DNA from: Setoptus koraiensis
Lineage: Eukaryota > Arthropoda
NCBI GenBank assembly: GCA_048013815.1
Contig: CM106586.1
Coordinates: 12,028,001 to 12,092,000 of the forward strand
Length of the DNA: 64,000 bases
Direction of reading: 5' to 3'
Shown piece after piece: positions 11,901-20,621 of the stretch; the first letter of the stretch is position 1, and each line of letters begins with the position of its first letter. The notes beneath the pieces were generated by a model. It was not told the DNA's origin, did no database searches, and saw nothing but the letters and a program-made list of their open reading frames with translations. The translations under genes were made by a program, and so were the position numbers.

Positions 11901-13833
11901 AAACTTGATGCTAAAATGAGTTCAGGTAACATTTATGCAACAGTTTCCAAGTGCCATTACAGGAGAACAACGGTTATCCAGTCCAGATGTAAGTGTTGAT
12001 GGATGGGTGGCAAAAAGAGCAAGAGTACACGTAAGAATGGTTAGTAAAAAAACGAGAGAGATATTTACACAGTTATTAGTATGAATATTAAAAGCGTTTA
12101 GCTGTATCAATAGCCCTGTGCCAGGCCTTCGTTCCAGGCTGTTATTAAAAATAGGAACTGACAAGTCGACAATTGTTCATTTTTATCACGGTCACTAATC
12201 ATTAAGGGCTGGCTCTATTTTGCGCCATAGTTAGTATTAAGCGCGCAACTTTTTACACACTTTGCATGATCAGGGACCAACAACAATTATTCACTAATTG
12301 ATGGCTAAATAGTTTTGTTTTTTCTTCGTGCGAAGCCTGTGGCCGCCATTACTAAAAAGTTACTAAATAGTTGTTTTCAACTGAATGGTATATTTCCACT
12401 GGCTCACCTCTCCGAAGTTTCAACCAACCTAGAGTTGGTTTCTTTTTGTCGTTCCTTTGTTTGTTTTGTTATTGTTGTTTTTGCGTATAATTTTCTCTTT
12501 AAAACTTGCTATCATGCAATTACTGGCGGTTAATCGTTTTTATTTCATTCTTTTATATCGTTGTCGCAATTTGTCGCATGTACGTTTGTCTCTCTGTCTC
12601 TCTCTCCCCATGTTTCTTTCCTTCCTTCCTCAAATTAAACTATCTGCAATTGTTGATTGCGTAAGAACAAGTATCTCTGCAACGATTAATTTCTCGCCAT
12701 CTCGCTGCACACGCTTCATGTTCGCCTGCAACGAATGAATTTTAATGCTCATTTGTTGTCTAATGGGCTCCAACAATAAAAAAAAACACAGCATTATTAT
12801 TCGATACACGAACTGGGCAGATATCTGTCTGGTTGCTAGGTGATCATTGGCTGTCATTTTGCATCGGCACCAGTGCCATGGCTGGTTCTTTATGGGTGCG
12901 ACACGAGTCTTTATGGTTTGATTTACTGTTAGTTTTAGAGGCTCGTACGTGCTGGCGAGCCCTCAACAAAAAAAAACGATACAAAAATGCTCATGAATAA
13001 ACAACTCACCTGATGATGGGCTTGAACAATTGCCAAACAAAGCGTATGAAATTTGTTGGGTGGACTAGAAATAAGGCTTTGAGGTTTTTCTTGTATTTTC
13101 TATCGAAGGCTCTGTAGGCTTGATATAGAAAATTTAGTTTTGGTTTGTTTGAAGAATTGAGGCCATAATGGAAATAGACTACACAATAATCATTTTCAAC
13201 ATATTGGTTCAATGTGTACATGATGTAACGCAATAAACGATGATGATGTATTTTCTTATCTGAGGGCAAACGACAAGCGTAAATAGTTATGATACGCCGC
13301 CCAAATAAATCATCGCCTGCCACCTCAACAGTTCCATGTTGCGATATATCACTAAAATCTTCGTCTTGCATTGGAGTTTGACGTAACGCCTTGGCTAACT
13401 CATCTTGGCTTTCATCTGCCTGTTGGAATATATTTGATCTGAATGCTTCTTCAAAGTTTTCCTCTAATAAATCATTTGGTGAATCTAAATAAGGTGAACT
13501 AGTAGACGAGGAACCATCGCCGCTTATTAAATCAGTCTGGCCATTGTCAATATATAGATGTTCTATCTCTTCGGCAATCTCTTGTTTTAATTCTGAGTCA
13601 TCAAATTCCAAATTTGGCTCATAATCTAAACTCTGCAAATTTTGTTCATCCGAATGATAGCCATGACTGTCCATAATCGGGTGCCTAGCTAACATTCCAC
13701 CTTGGTGATGATTTTGTGTGGCGGTGGTTGTTGTTGCTGTTGTGCTAGCATTGTTATTTTCTTTTGGATTTTTATCAAAACTGTTATTGTTGTTGTTCAA
13801 TTTAACAACTTTATCACATCTAGACTTATCCAT
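6442..13833 (-). CDS. ARHGAP1: ARHGAP1 / Cdc42GAP-like CRAL-TRIO + RhoGAP protein (four coding exons)
   Basis: I assemble four exons on the minus strand: 13010-13833, 11812-11910, 7813-7883 and 6442-7157. All introns are GT-AG with donors GTGAGT, GTGAGT and GTAAGT, and the joined length is exactly 570 codons including the stop. The product has 569 residues. An acidic N-terminus precedes a Sec14/CRAL-TRIO (BCH-type) domain at about 168-330; exon 2 restores the conserved [16 protein letters not shown] stretch after KPIIS. The RhoGAP domain spans about 345-560 with the arginine finger in EGLFRRSAN (about R385) and the conserved [18 protein letters not shown] serine-rich loop is inserted in the GAP domain. 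Family role: GTPase activation of Cdc42/Rho-type GTPases on membranes; the Drosophila orthologue is RhoGAP68F. The exon 4 acceptor (AAAAG at 7158) is chosen by phase and homology and is the least certain junction. Confidence 0.93.
7158..7812 (-). other. ARHGAP1 intron 3
   Basis: A 655-bp intron between coding exons 3 and 4. It contains a CA microsatellite near 7648-7668 and a palindromic GTTACGTAAC at 7705-7714. No coding potential is supported. Confidence 0.7.
7705..7714. promoter_or_regulatory. Palindromic TTACGTAA bZIP-type site (intronic)
   Basis: Perfect palindrome GTTACGTAAC inside ARHGAP1 intron 3. It matches the PAR-bZIP/vrille consensus. Function is inferred. Confidence 0.3.
7884..11811 (-). 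other. ARHGAP1 intron 2 (3.9 kb)
   Basis: The longest intron I can define in the window. It contains a (TGT)10 tract at 8881-8909, pyrimidine tracts near 9430-9465 and 10900-10924, short repeats of ATGATTCGC near 9037-9085, and a symmetric CCAAT/TTACGTAA element at 10692-10729. Several short ORFs are low-complexity and I do not regard them as genes. Most other introns seen here are under 200 bp, so this one may carry regulatory sequence. Confidence 0.65.
10692..10729. promoter_or_regulatory. Symmetric double TTACGTAA element flanked by CCAAT/ATTGG
   Basis: Two copies of the palindrome GTTACGTAAC lie at 10697-10706 and 10714-10723, so their starts are 17 bp apart. A CCAAT box (10692-10696) and its inverse ATTGG (10725-10729) lie outside them. 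The whole arrangement is nearly mirror-symmetric. It lies in ARHGAP1 intron 2 and looks like a compact enhancer or promoter core for a PAR-bZIP or E4BP4-type factor. That reading is inference. Confidence 0.4.
11911..13009 (-). other. ARHGAP1 intron 1
   Basis: A 1.1-kb intron separating the coding exon that ends in KPIIS from the exon starting IKFGRK. Composition is AT-rich with pyrimidine tracts near 12590-12640. No additional exon is recognised. Confidence 0.65.
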
Positions 13834-15273
13834 AATAGAGCGGTGTTGTTAATCTTGTTCTTGTTTTATCTTGTTGACTATATAGTGGAAAATTTAAATT
13901 TCAGAGGCCACAATAATTTAGCTAATAATTACAGACAATTATTGACCATTGGACGGATGGATTGATATCTTTTTAAGAGCACAGGTGACAATACAATTAA
14001 CGATCCTGTTGCACGTAAGCATATGTTGGTGTTGTTGTTGTTGGATCGAAGTGAGCTGATGTGTGTATCATTTCGTTGCCAATATTTGCGAACAAGAAGT
14101 GACGAGGCAATAGAAGGTGCCTTATAGTTCATATCATGTCGCACAATGCCGAATCATATTTTATAACAATAATAATATTTGATGATAATAATATTATGTG
14201 ATAATAATAATACCAATGGCAATGGTAATAATAACAGTGGTGCTCATACCAGTATTGCAATGCCGTGAGATGCTTCTGAATTTCGGCTATTATCCGATGT
14301 CACAGTATTTGTGTTGTTGTTTTCTCATTTGCCTCTGTGTGTGTGTGTGTTTTTTTGTAATAAAGCCGAACCAAAGCAGACCGATGAAACCCGAGTTGGA
14401 TGTTGAAGAGAGGCCCTATGATGGCTGTTGTGACACTTGTTGTTGTGGTGTTGATATTCAATTATATATTGCATAAGAGTTGGCTGGTTCAATGTTAATT
14501 GATATGGTTATTATTTTGAACTTATAAGTGCTGGTGGACAGCAACAACATGCCGATTGATTAATATCAAGACGATTCCAGTGATTACCACAATATAATGT
14601 TATGAATAGGGTGTTGTTATGCCAATAAGTTGCCTTCTTGGCAGCTTACTATCATTATGTTCGTTGTCTTGCTTTAGACAAATACAGGCTTTTGGCTCGT
14701 TGGACCAGCAGGTGGAAGAATATTGCTATTGGACATGGAGATAGCAATGTTGGCTGCAAAAATTAAGCCACAACTTGACAATAAACTCAATCTATGACTA
14801 ATGATGGCTTGACGACAATGTTACACTGTGGACAATTAGTTAGCGCTTGAGTATCCCAATATGAGATAGGAAATTCACTAGTTGTGATGATTGTTACACT
14901 AGTATGTAGACATGTTTCAACCAACAACGAATAGCCAATGGACTGACATGATAACAAGAATTGAATGAACTAGCAACAAACTAACAAACACGGGACATGA
15001 TCAACCAAGCAAGCTCAAAAATATACGCTAGACACCTCCTTCTTCTATTCACATTGTTATGTTGCGATGAATATAATATTCTAATGCTACGACTACCATG
15101 AATCCAACAACTACCACTAACAACAACAGCAAATCCATTCGGCCAGAACACTCTTGATTACCTGGGCTCACCTAGCCCAAACAGATAGGAAAATAATTCT
15201 AGCAGAGTGACTGTGAACTTTCACCATCACATTGTGCGAGGGCTGGTCGTCGTTGTCGTCGTCGTCGCACAGG

Positions 15274-15278
15274 TGACG

Positions 15279-15281
<3 letters not shown>
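15274..15281. promoter_or_regulatory. Consensus CRE (TGACGTCA)
   Basis: A perfect palindromic cAMP-response element overlapping the first base of the (AC)29 repeat. It lies about 300 bp beyond the 3' end of the GT31 gene and about 1.4 kb upstream of the ARHGAP1 start. Activity is not shown by the sequence. Confidence 0.3.

Positions 15282-15338
<57 letters not shown>
15281..15338. repeat. (AC)29 microsatellite
   Basis: An uninterrupted AC dinucleotide repeat of about 58 bp, the longest perfect microsatellite noticed in the window. It can form Z-DNA and is expected to be length-polymorphic. Confidence 0.9.
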
Positions 15339-15339
<1 letters not shown>

Positions 15340-15582
15340 ATGCGCCTATAAACTGGCTTTTTTACACTTAAGAGACATAGAATAACGACGACAACAATAA
15401 CAACAGCCACAACGACGACGACAACTGCGAAAACAACAACGGCAAGAGTAGGCCAACTTTTCCTACTTCTTCTCCAGAAAATTCGGGCGGACCTATTATG
15501 TCAATAAACTTGCAGTATAGATAGCTATCGCTAATAAGAGTTACGACACACACGGACACAGTTGTCATGGATACATGCTACC

Positions 15583-16980
15583 TTAACAGTGATAGTGCCT
15601 TGATAAACAAGAAGTCCATTCTTGCTTATCGGCAAAATTTAATGATGCTCTTTTTCTTTTTTCCCACAAACTGACTAAGTTATCAGGATCTATATCATGT
15701 ACGGCGATCCTAGTTGAATTAAGTAAATGCAGAGGATTCTCTAGTAATTCCTCAACTGGGGACATGAATTCATCATTATGCGTTGCCTTGATGTTTAATT
15801 TATAAGCAATCAAACCAATGTAGACATCATCGAATTTGAACGATTTTGTAAAATAGGATGTGTAATAGAAATGAGCCATGGTTTTTTTAGATAATAACGT
15901 TGCACCACCACTAACAAATGGAGGGAATTTGTTATAGGGGTAATCTGTGTAAGGTAGATACCATTTGCTAGTGAGATGCCTTAGGGGCTCCACATAAAAT
16001 CTTACGAATCCTGCCCATAGATAATTATTTGAGGCATGTCGCAATAGTTGAATAGTGTTGTTGTTGTTGGTATCACTATTGTCGGTTTTGTCATATTGAA
16101 CGATGGTAACATTTCTAATATAGTTGAGCAAATTTCCTGTTTCCAAAAAGTAATCATCATCTAAGGCCAAAATAAAGTCTGCTTGACGGCATCTATCATT
16201 GATCCAGCGCATAGTTGTGTAAGTTTTCAAAGTGTTGTTGTAATACATGTCAACAAAGGAACCCTGTATAATGTCACCAGTTTTGTCTGACTCTAGTTTG
16301 ATGTGGCGCAAACAATCATCAGTGGACCACGAGTGTCCCAAATCACGAGGTACATAGTTTCTTTCGTGACAATTGCCAACAACAAACACGGTCCGAATGG
16401 AAAATTCATCTAACATTCCATTGATGTACCACGATTGCCTTATTGCTTGTCGCCTGATATAGTTGTTGACTGCGCTCTTGACAACAATTAGCAGCCTGAT
16501 GGGTTCCTGGTCATGCCACTGCTGGTTGTCTCTGGTATCGGTAGCTTTGACTGTTCGGCTGCCGCGGTTCCGACTTATCCGACTGGCCGGGTTTGAAACG
16601 CCCTGGTGCTGGCGTTGCTGCGATAGTTGATGTTGGGGCCAAGTGAGTTCGCATGATTGTTTGAGGTCAATTAGAATATCAATATCTTCAAATTGCTTGA
16701 GTGGTTTAACATCGGTAAATTTGTTGATGGTGCTCACTATTGATGAATAATTAACAATGTAGTCTCTACCACTATTATCATCATGATGATGTCTATCTAT
16801 TCGGTCTATGAGAATTTTAATGTTCTCTATTTCCAACGGGTATGTGTATTCGGTGAAATCAATCTCGTATAGTAATGTTATAACTCCTGCTATGTACAAT
16901 ATCAATCCTAAGATCACAGTTAATGAACATAGTAAATATTTGAAGCGCCTATGAAACAGAATGTGAGACAATTTCATCAT
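15583..16980 (-). CDS. Brainiac-like beta-1,3-glycosyltransferase (GT31 family)
   Basis: A 465-residue type II membrane enzyme in one exon. A transmembrane anchor spans about residues 14-36, followed by a variable stem and a luminal GT31 domain. Visible GT31 features are RRQAIRQSW, the DxD-type metal and UDP-sugar motif as LALDDDYF (D274-D276), the FPPFVSGGATLLS stretch, and KFDDVYIGLIA, the counterpart of the family's E/D-D-V-Y-x-G motif. Brainiac-type enzymes carry DDVYLGIVA at that position, which is why I favour a brainiac/B3GNT-like enzyme over B3GALT6. Likely role: addition of GlcNAc or galactose to glycolipids or glycoproteins in the Golgi. Exact donor and acceptor cannot be read from sequence. 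It begins about 0.7 kb head-to-head from KANSL2. Confidence 0.85.
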   Translation of the reverse strand: MMKLSHILFHRRFKYLLCSLTVILGLILYIAGVITLLYEIDFTEYTYPLEIENIKILIDRIDRHHHDDNSGRDYIVNYSSIVSTINKFTDVKPLKQFEDIDILIDLKQSCELTWPQHQLSQQRQHQGVSNPASRISRNRGSRTVKATDTRDNQQWHDQEPIRLLIVVKSAVNNYIRRQAIRQSWYINGMLDEFSIRTVFVVGNCHERNYVPRDLGHSWSTDDCLRHIKLESDKTGDIIQGSFVDMYYNNTLKTYTTMRWINDRCRQADFILALDDDYFLETGNLLNYIRNVTIVQYDKTDNSDTNNNNTIQLLRHASNNYLWAGFVRFYVEPLRHLTSKWYLPYTDYPYNKFPPFVSGGATLLSKKTMAHFYYTSYFTKSFKFDDVYIGLIAYKLNIKATHNDEFMSPVEELLENPLHLLNSTRIAVHDIDPDNLVSLWEKRKRASLNFADKQEWTSCLSRHYHC

Positions 16981-17664
16981 TTTAATTTACATTTATTATT
17001 ATTAATTCGTTAGGATAAAATATTATATTATTCATAGTGCAGAGATGCACTATACCACCCTAATAAAACAACAGTGTGCTATGCACTCATAGGAAAACTG
17101 CTGATCATGCACCCTGTTCGAAATGCGCGACAAAATAGCACATTACGCCCTAGATGCTACCGTGATATGGTGCCATCCATTCGTCCCCTCAAAGATAGAC
17201 AAACACTACACCAATTCGGATTATTAAATTTGCATAAAATCAGAGAATCTACCTGGACCGTATAAATACCAAGAAATAATTTAGGAGATGGATACAGAGA
17301 GATGTACCACATGTGGAATTTTGGAGAAAGTTGAGAATGCGGCAGCAACATAAAAAATAATAATAATTACTGCGCTACTTCCTGCCTGATCGAACATCGT
17401 TTCGCGCAGTAATATTTGGAAGATGACATTTTTTAAGCCAACTAAAACTATATAAACTTGGCGCCATTGTTGATCGATATTAATGCGCAGGCGCGATATT
17501 TATGGGATTCACGAGCGCAAGTACGTTTGATTGAGTCTCTGAGGATAATCATTGTTGACACCATCATTGCTATTATTACGACTCGAAACAATCACCAACC
17601 ATCAAAACCCCAGCATTTGAATTTTATTATTTGCAACAAAATATCTCGTCATCATCTATGAAAA
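16981..17664. promoter_or_regulatory. Divergent promoter region GT31 / KANSL2
   Basis: The space between two head-to-head start codons, so it must carry both 5' UTRs and core promoters. A 7-bp stem (TAGTGCA/TGCACTA, loop GAGA) lies at about 17036-17053. No TATA box is obvious. Confidence 0.45.
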
Positions 17665-19068
17665 ATGTCGACCATGAATCGACCACGGATATCGACGGGC
17701 CGCAGAGGTCGACCCTCCAATAGGATGATAGCTGCCGTTTTGGACAGGCCAGGATCGCAATTTTGCGCTTATTTGCACAGGATCTGTCTGAACAATCGTC
17801 TAGAATGTAGCAAATATTGCATTCAACACATTCTAGATGACAGAACGGCCCCATACAGATTGTGCACATACATACACCCCGTATCAGGAAAACGGTGTTA
17901 TAACGCCGCTCATAAAGTTGTGAGAAAAGAGTCACCATTATGTTCGCAACATCAACAACAACTGCAACAACAATTGGCCCAATCGCGTGCCGCCATAGTT
18001 AGTGGACCAAATTTATCTACAGCTCCTCCAAGCCAAGATGATCAGATAAGGAAGCATTTGGAAGATCTCAGCCACTACTGTTCCACTACTCATCCAGGTA
18101 ACAATTTAACATCCAATTCATTTTGGCACCATCAACCCGATAAATCGGCGAAGGCAAGCATCAAGCTACGAAGACTTATTTCAGATCATGTGCATTCAAG
18201 AGATGAGGATCTTGCCTTGCATCAATTGTCTTCCATGGAGGAGATGGCTGCTCGTCATCACGATGCTGATTCAGACACTGAGTCGGTGGACCACAATCAT
18301 GACATATTCAAACATGCCATGGTCTACACTGATGAAGAAGTCACCAGGATATTGAGAGAGAAACTCACTAAACTACGTGCTCTATATGTGGAACAATACA
18401 GGCACATTCAATATTTACTTAAAGAGAAACGTCTCAAATTTATTCAGGCGCAGCGTAACGAGATCGAAACTATGGGAAGTGAAAATTGTCTAATACAGAA
18501 CACAAACAATTTGTATGATAAGAAAGAGTACTCCAAACTGAGAGCCATGCTAAGATATCACAGGCACTTCGGGAGGCATGCCCTTTTACAAGAGAAAGCT
18601 AAAGAGCTCAAACAGAAGAATCTTGGTTCAAAGGTGTCTACATCTAACATAAGCAAAATCTCCACTACTAACCCTCCGACTCCCACTCCATCTAACACAT
18701 CACTACAAGCACCAACCAACACACCATCTGCTACAACGTCGTTCTTCGACGCGTCCGAAACCCTGGAGAATCACTTGCAAAGTAACATTTGTATATTTTC
18801 CAAGAACGCGGATTCATGTACCAGTCGGTCTCTACCCTTGTCACCTTATTGCCGTGAACACATATTGTACGATAGGAATCAAGTTTTATTTAGACCCTGC
18901 GCTGCGGGTAACCCCCCATGTTTGACGCCTGTTATGTCCTACAGGAGGCGTAACACATGTCCACTACATGCTAGCTTTTACTGTGAGACCACGGTGAACG
19001 GCACTCAGGAGGTCAATGATATCAAATCAGAGGAGCTCGCTCCTCTTGAACTGAATGTATTATCTTAA
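17665..19068 (+). CDS. KANSL2: KANSL2 (NSL2), subunit of the NSL histone acetyltransferase complex
   Basis: A 467-residue protein in one exon. Two Cys/His-rich zinc-binding modules of the KANSL2 type are visible. One at about residues 30-100 includes CSKYCIQHILDD and KRCYNAAHK. A second at about 373-440 includes SPYCREHILYDRNQ and NTCPLHASF. Between them is a helical, charged segment with K/R/E-rich stretches and a T/P-rich linker. Known role of the family: a scaffold in the MOF-NSL (KAT8) complex that acetylates H4 at housekeeping promoters; related modules bind in chromatin complexes. Its stop codon overlaps the stop codon of sds22 on the other strand. The start has a second in-frame ATG three codons later. 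Confidence 0.88.
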   Translation: MSTMNRPRISTGRRGRPSNRMIAAVLDRPGSQFCAYLHRICLNNRLECSKYCIQHILDDRTAPYRLCTYIHPVSGKRCYNAAHKVVRKESPLCSQHQQQLQQQLAQSRAAIVSGPNLSTAPPSQDDQIRKHLEDLSHYCSTTHPGNNLTSNSFWHHQPDKSAKASIKLRRLISDHVHSRDEDLALHQLSSMEEMAARHHDADSDTESVDHNHDIFKHAMVYTDEEVTRILREKLTKLRALYVEQYRHIQYLLKEKRLKFIQAQRNEIETMGSENCLIQNTNNLYDKKEYSKLRAMLRYHRHFGRHALLQEKAKELKQKNLGSKVSTSNISKISTTNPPTPTPSNTSLQAPTNTPSATTSFFDASETLENHLQSNICIFSKNADSCTSRSLPLSPYCREHILYDRNQVLFRPCAAGNPPCLTPVMSYRRRNTCPLHASFYCETTVNGTQEVNDIKSEELAPLELNVLS

Positions 19069-20000
19069 TACTTGCATAAAGTTGCATCAATCTGTTCCAG
19101 GCTGGGCGCTAGCATCATCAACTTCTTGCGGTACATCACATCACTTTGAATGGGGTTGCGTTCAAGATATATTGTCTTCAACTTCTTCATGAATTTAATT
19201 ATTTCAACATCTTGCCAGTTCGAGATTTTATTGTCGTTGAGCCATAGATCCTCAATTTCCGTGAGGTGTTTAATATTTTCGATTTTGGTTATCTTATTCT
19301 CAGCCAAATCTAAGGTTGCCAATTTTGTATTTTCCTCCAGGTTTTCAATTTTCGACACCCCGTTGTGACTCAAATAAAGATGAGCTAATTGCTTATTTTC
19401 AGAAAGGTTCTCTATGTTTAGAACTCGATTACTTTGAATACTCAGGAGATCGAGGTTCTTCAAATGCGAGATATTTTCCAGCCGAGAAATTTTGTTCTTT
19501 CCCAAGAATAACTGTTTGAGTTCGGTAAGATGATCCAAGTTTTCTATTTTACGGATTCTATTGCCGCCCAGTTCAAGCATCTCCAGATGAACTAAGGTGT
19601 CTAGGTTTTCGATTTTTTCTATCCTATTGTTTACCAAAAAAAGCTTTTTCAGATTCACCAGAGTTTCCAAGTTCTCTATTTTCTGAATCCTGTTGAATGA
19701 AAGATCCAAAATCTCCAAATTGATGAGAGAGCCTAGATTTGTAATCGACGTAATTTGATTATCATACAGTTCCAACTCCCGCAAAGTAGACAATGTGTCT
19801 AAATTCTGAATAACTTTAATGAAATTATTCCTGAAACATAGTCTCTCCAATTTTTTGAGGTGATCCAATACGCCAATCTCGGGTAACCTGGAATGGCTCA
19901 AGTCAACATCAGTTTGATCAGGGTCTATCGAGGCGAAATCGAAGGCTTCTTCCTCGTTGTTGTCGCCGCTGTTGTCACCAGTGTTGTCATCTTGAGACAT
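19065..20000 (-). CDS. PPP1R7: Protein phosphatase 1 regulatory subunit 7 (sds22)
   Basis: A 311-residue protein made mostly of about eleven SDS22-type leucine-rich repeats of 22 residues (repeating LxxLxxLxLxxNxIxxIENL), from about residue 45 to 290. The C-terminal cap is SDVMYRKKLMMLAPSLEQIDA. The short N-terminus is acidic. Family role: a regulator and chaperone of PP1 catalytic subunits in mitosis, epithelial polarity and PP1 holoenzyme exchange. It is somewhat shorter than human PPP1R7 (360) because of a shorter N-terminus. It is tail-to-tail with KANSL2, with coding regions overlapping by 4 nt. Confidence 0.96.
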   Translation of the reverse strand: MSQDDNTGDNSGDNNEEEAFDFASIDPDQTDVDLSHSRLPEIGVLDHLKKLERLCFRNNFIKVIQNLDTLSTLRELELYDNQITSITNLGSLINLEILDLSFNRIQKIENLETLVNLKKLFLVNNRIEKIENLDTLVHLEMLELGGNRIRKIENLDHLTELKQLFLGKNKISRLENISHLKNLDLLSIQSNRVLNIENLSENKQLAHLYLSHNGVSKIENLEENTKLATLDLAENKITKIENIKHLTEIEDLWLNDNKISNWQDVEIIKFMKKLKTIYLERNPIQSDVMYRKKLMMLAPSLEQIDATLCKY

Positions 20001-20621
20001 CGCGATTATTTTGGACAGGACACTGTTGATGTTGAAATGTTATTATGTAAATTTCTTAATGTTCCTGAAATACAATGCAAATGGATATTCATGCTGCTCT
20101 GCATTGATTTTGCAGCAAAGCTATAGAGAGCTGTGTGTGGTGTGATGCAATTTGAGGGCATAAAGTGGGCGTTCACGGATAACTCATCATGCTCATAGGG
20201 GTATTTTAATTTTCGCTAAAACCACAGAGATATTAGGTTTTTTTTCTGCATTTATATATTTATTTTCATTCTTTATAATCTCCCAGCCGTCAAAGATATT
20301 TCACAGTGGGAATAAAGGCTCTGAAAAGTAGATAGAGAGTATCGGACGAAAAAATAATGCGAGCGCCCAAACACGCCCAATAGGGCACTACCTTAACCGT
20401 GATACGCCGTTTGTTAAAATAAACAACAAAACAACAAAAAAGAAAACAAAACATTTTCGGGCTACACGCAATATACCTAATAAATGAATGTGTGTATGCA
20501 ATATTGCACAATCACATTCTCGAAAGACGAAAACAGTAAATTTAATTACATTTACGAATTGTTAAAACTAACAATCTAATTGTTTTTAATCACATTGTAT
20601 TTATTGAGCGTCAAGATAAGA
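20001..20621. promoter_or_regulatory. Divergent promoter region sds22 / TBC RabGAP
   Basis: About 620 bp between opposite start codons, AT-rich with A-tracts near 20410-20460. Both 5' UTRs must lie here. No coding region is seen. Confidence 0.45.

Larger units (their letters stand above)
13834..15582. other. Intergenic region, ARHGAP1 5' side to GT31 3' side
   Basis: No gene is supported. It should include the ARHGAP1 5' UTR and promoter. A long (AC)29 microsatellite occupies 15281-15338. It is preceded by a GTC-rich tract and by a perfect CRE (TGACGTCA, 15274-15281). ORFs here are short and low-complexity. Confidence 0.4.
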
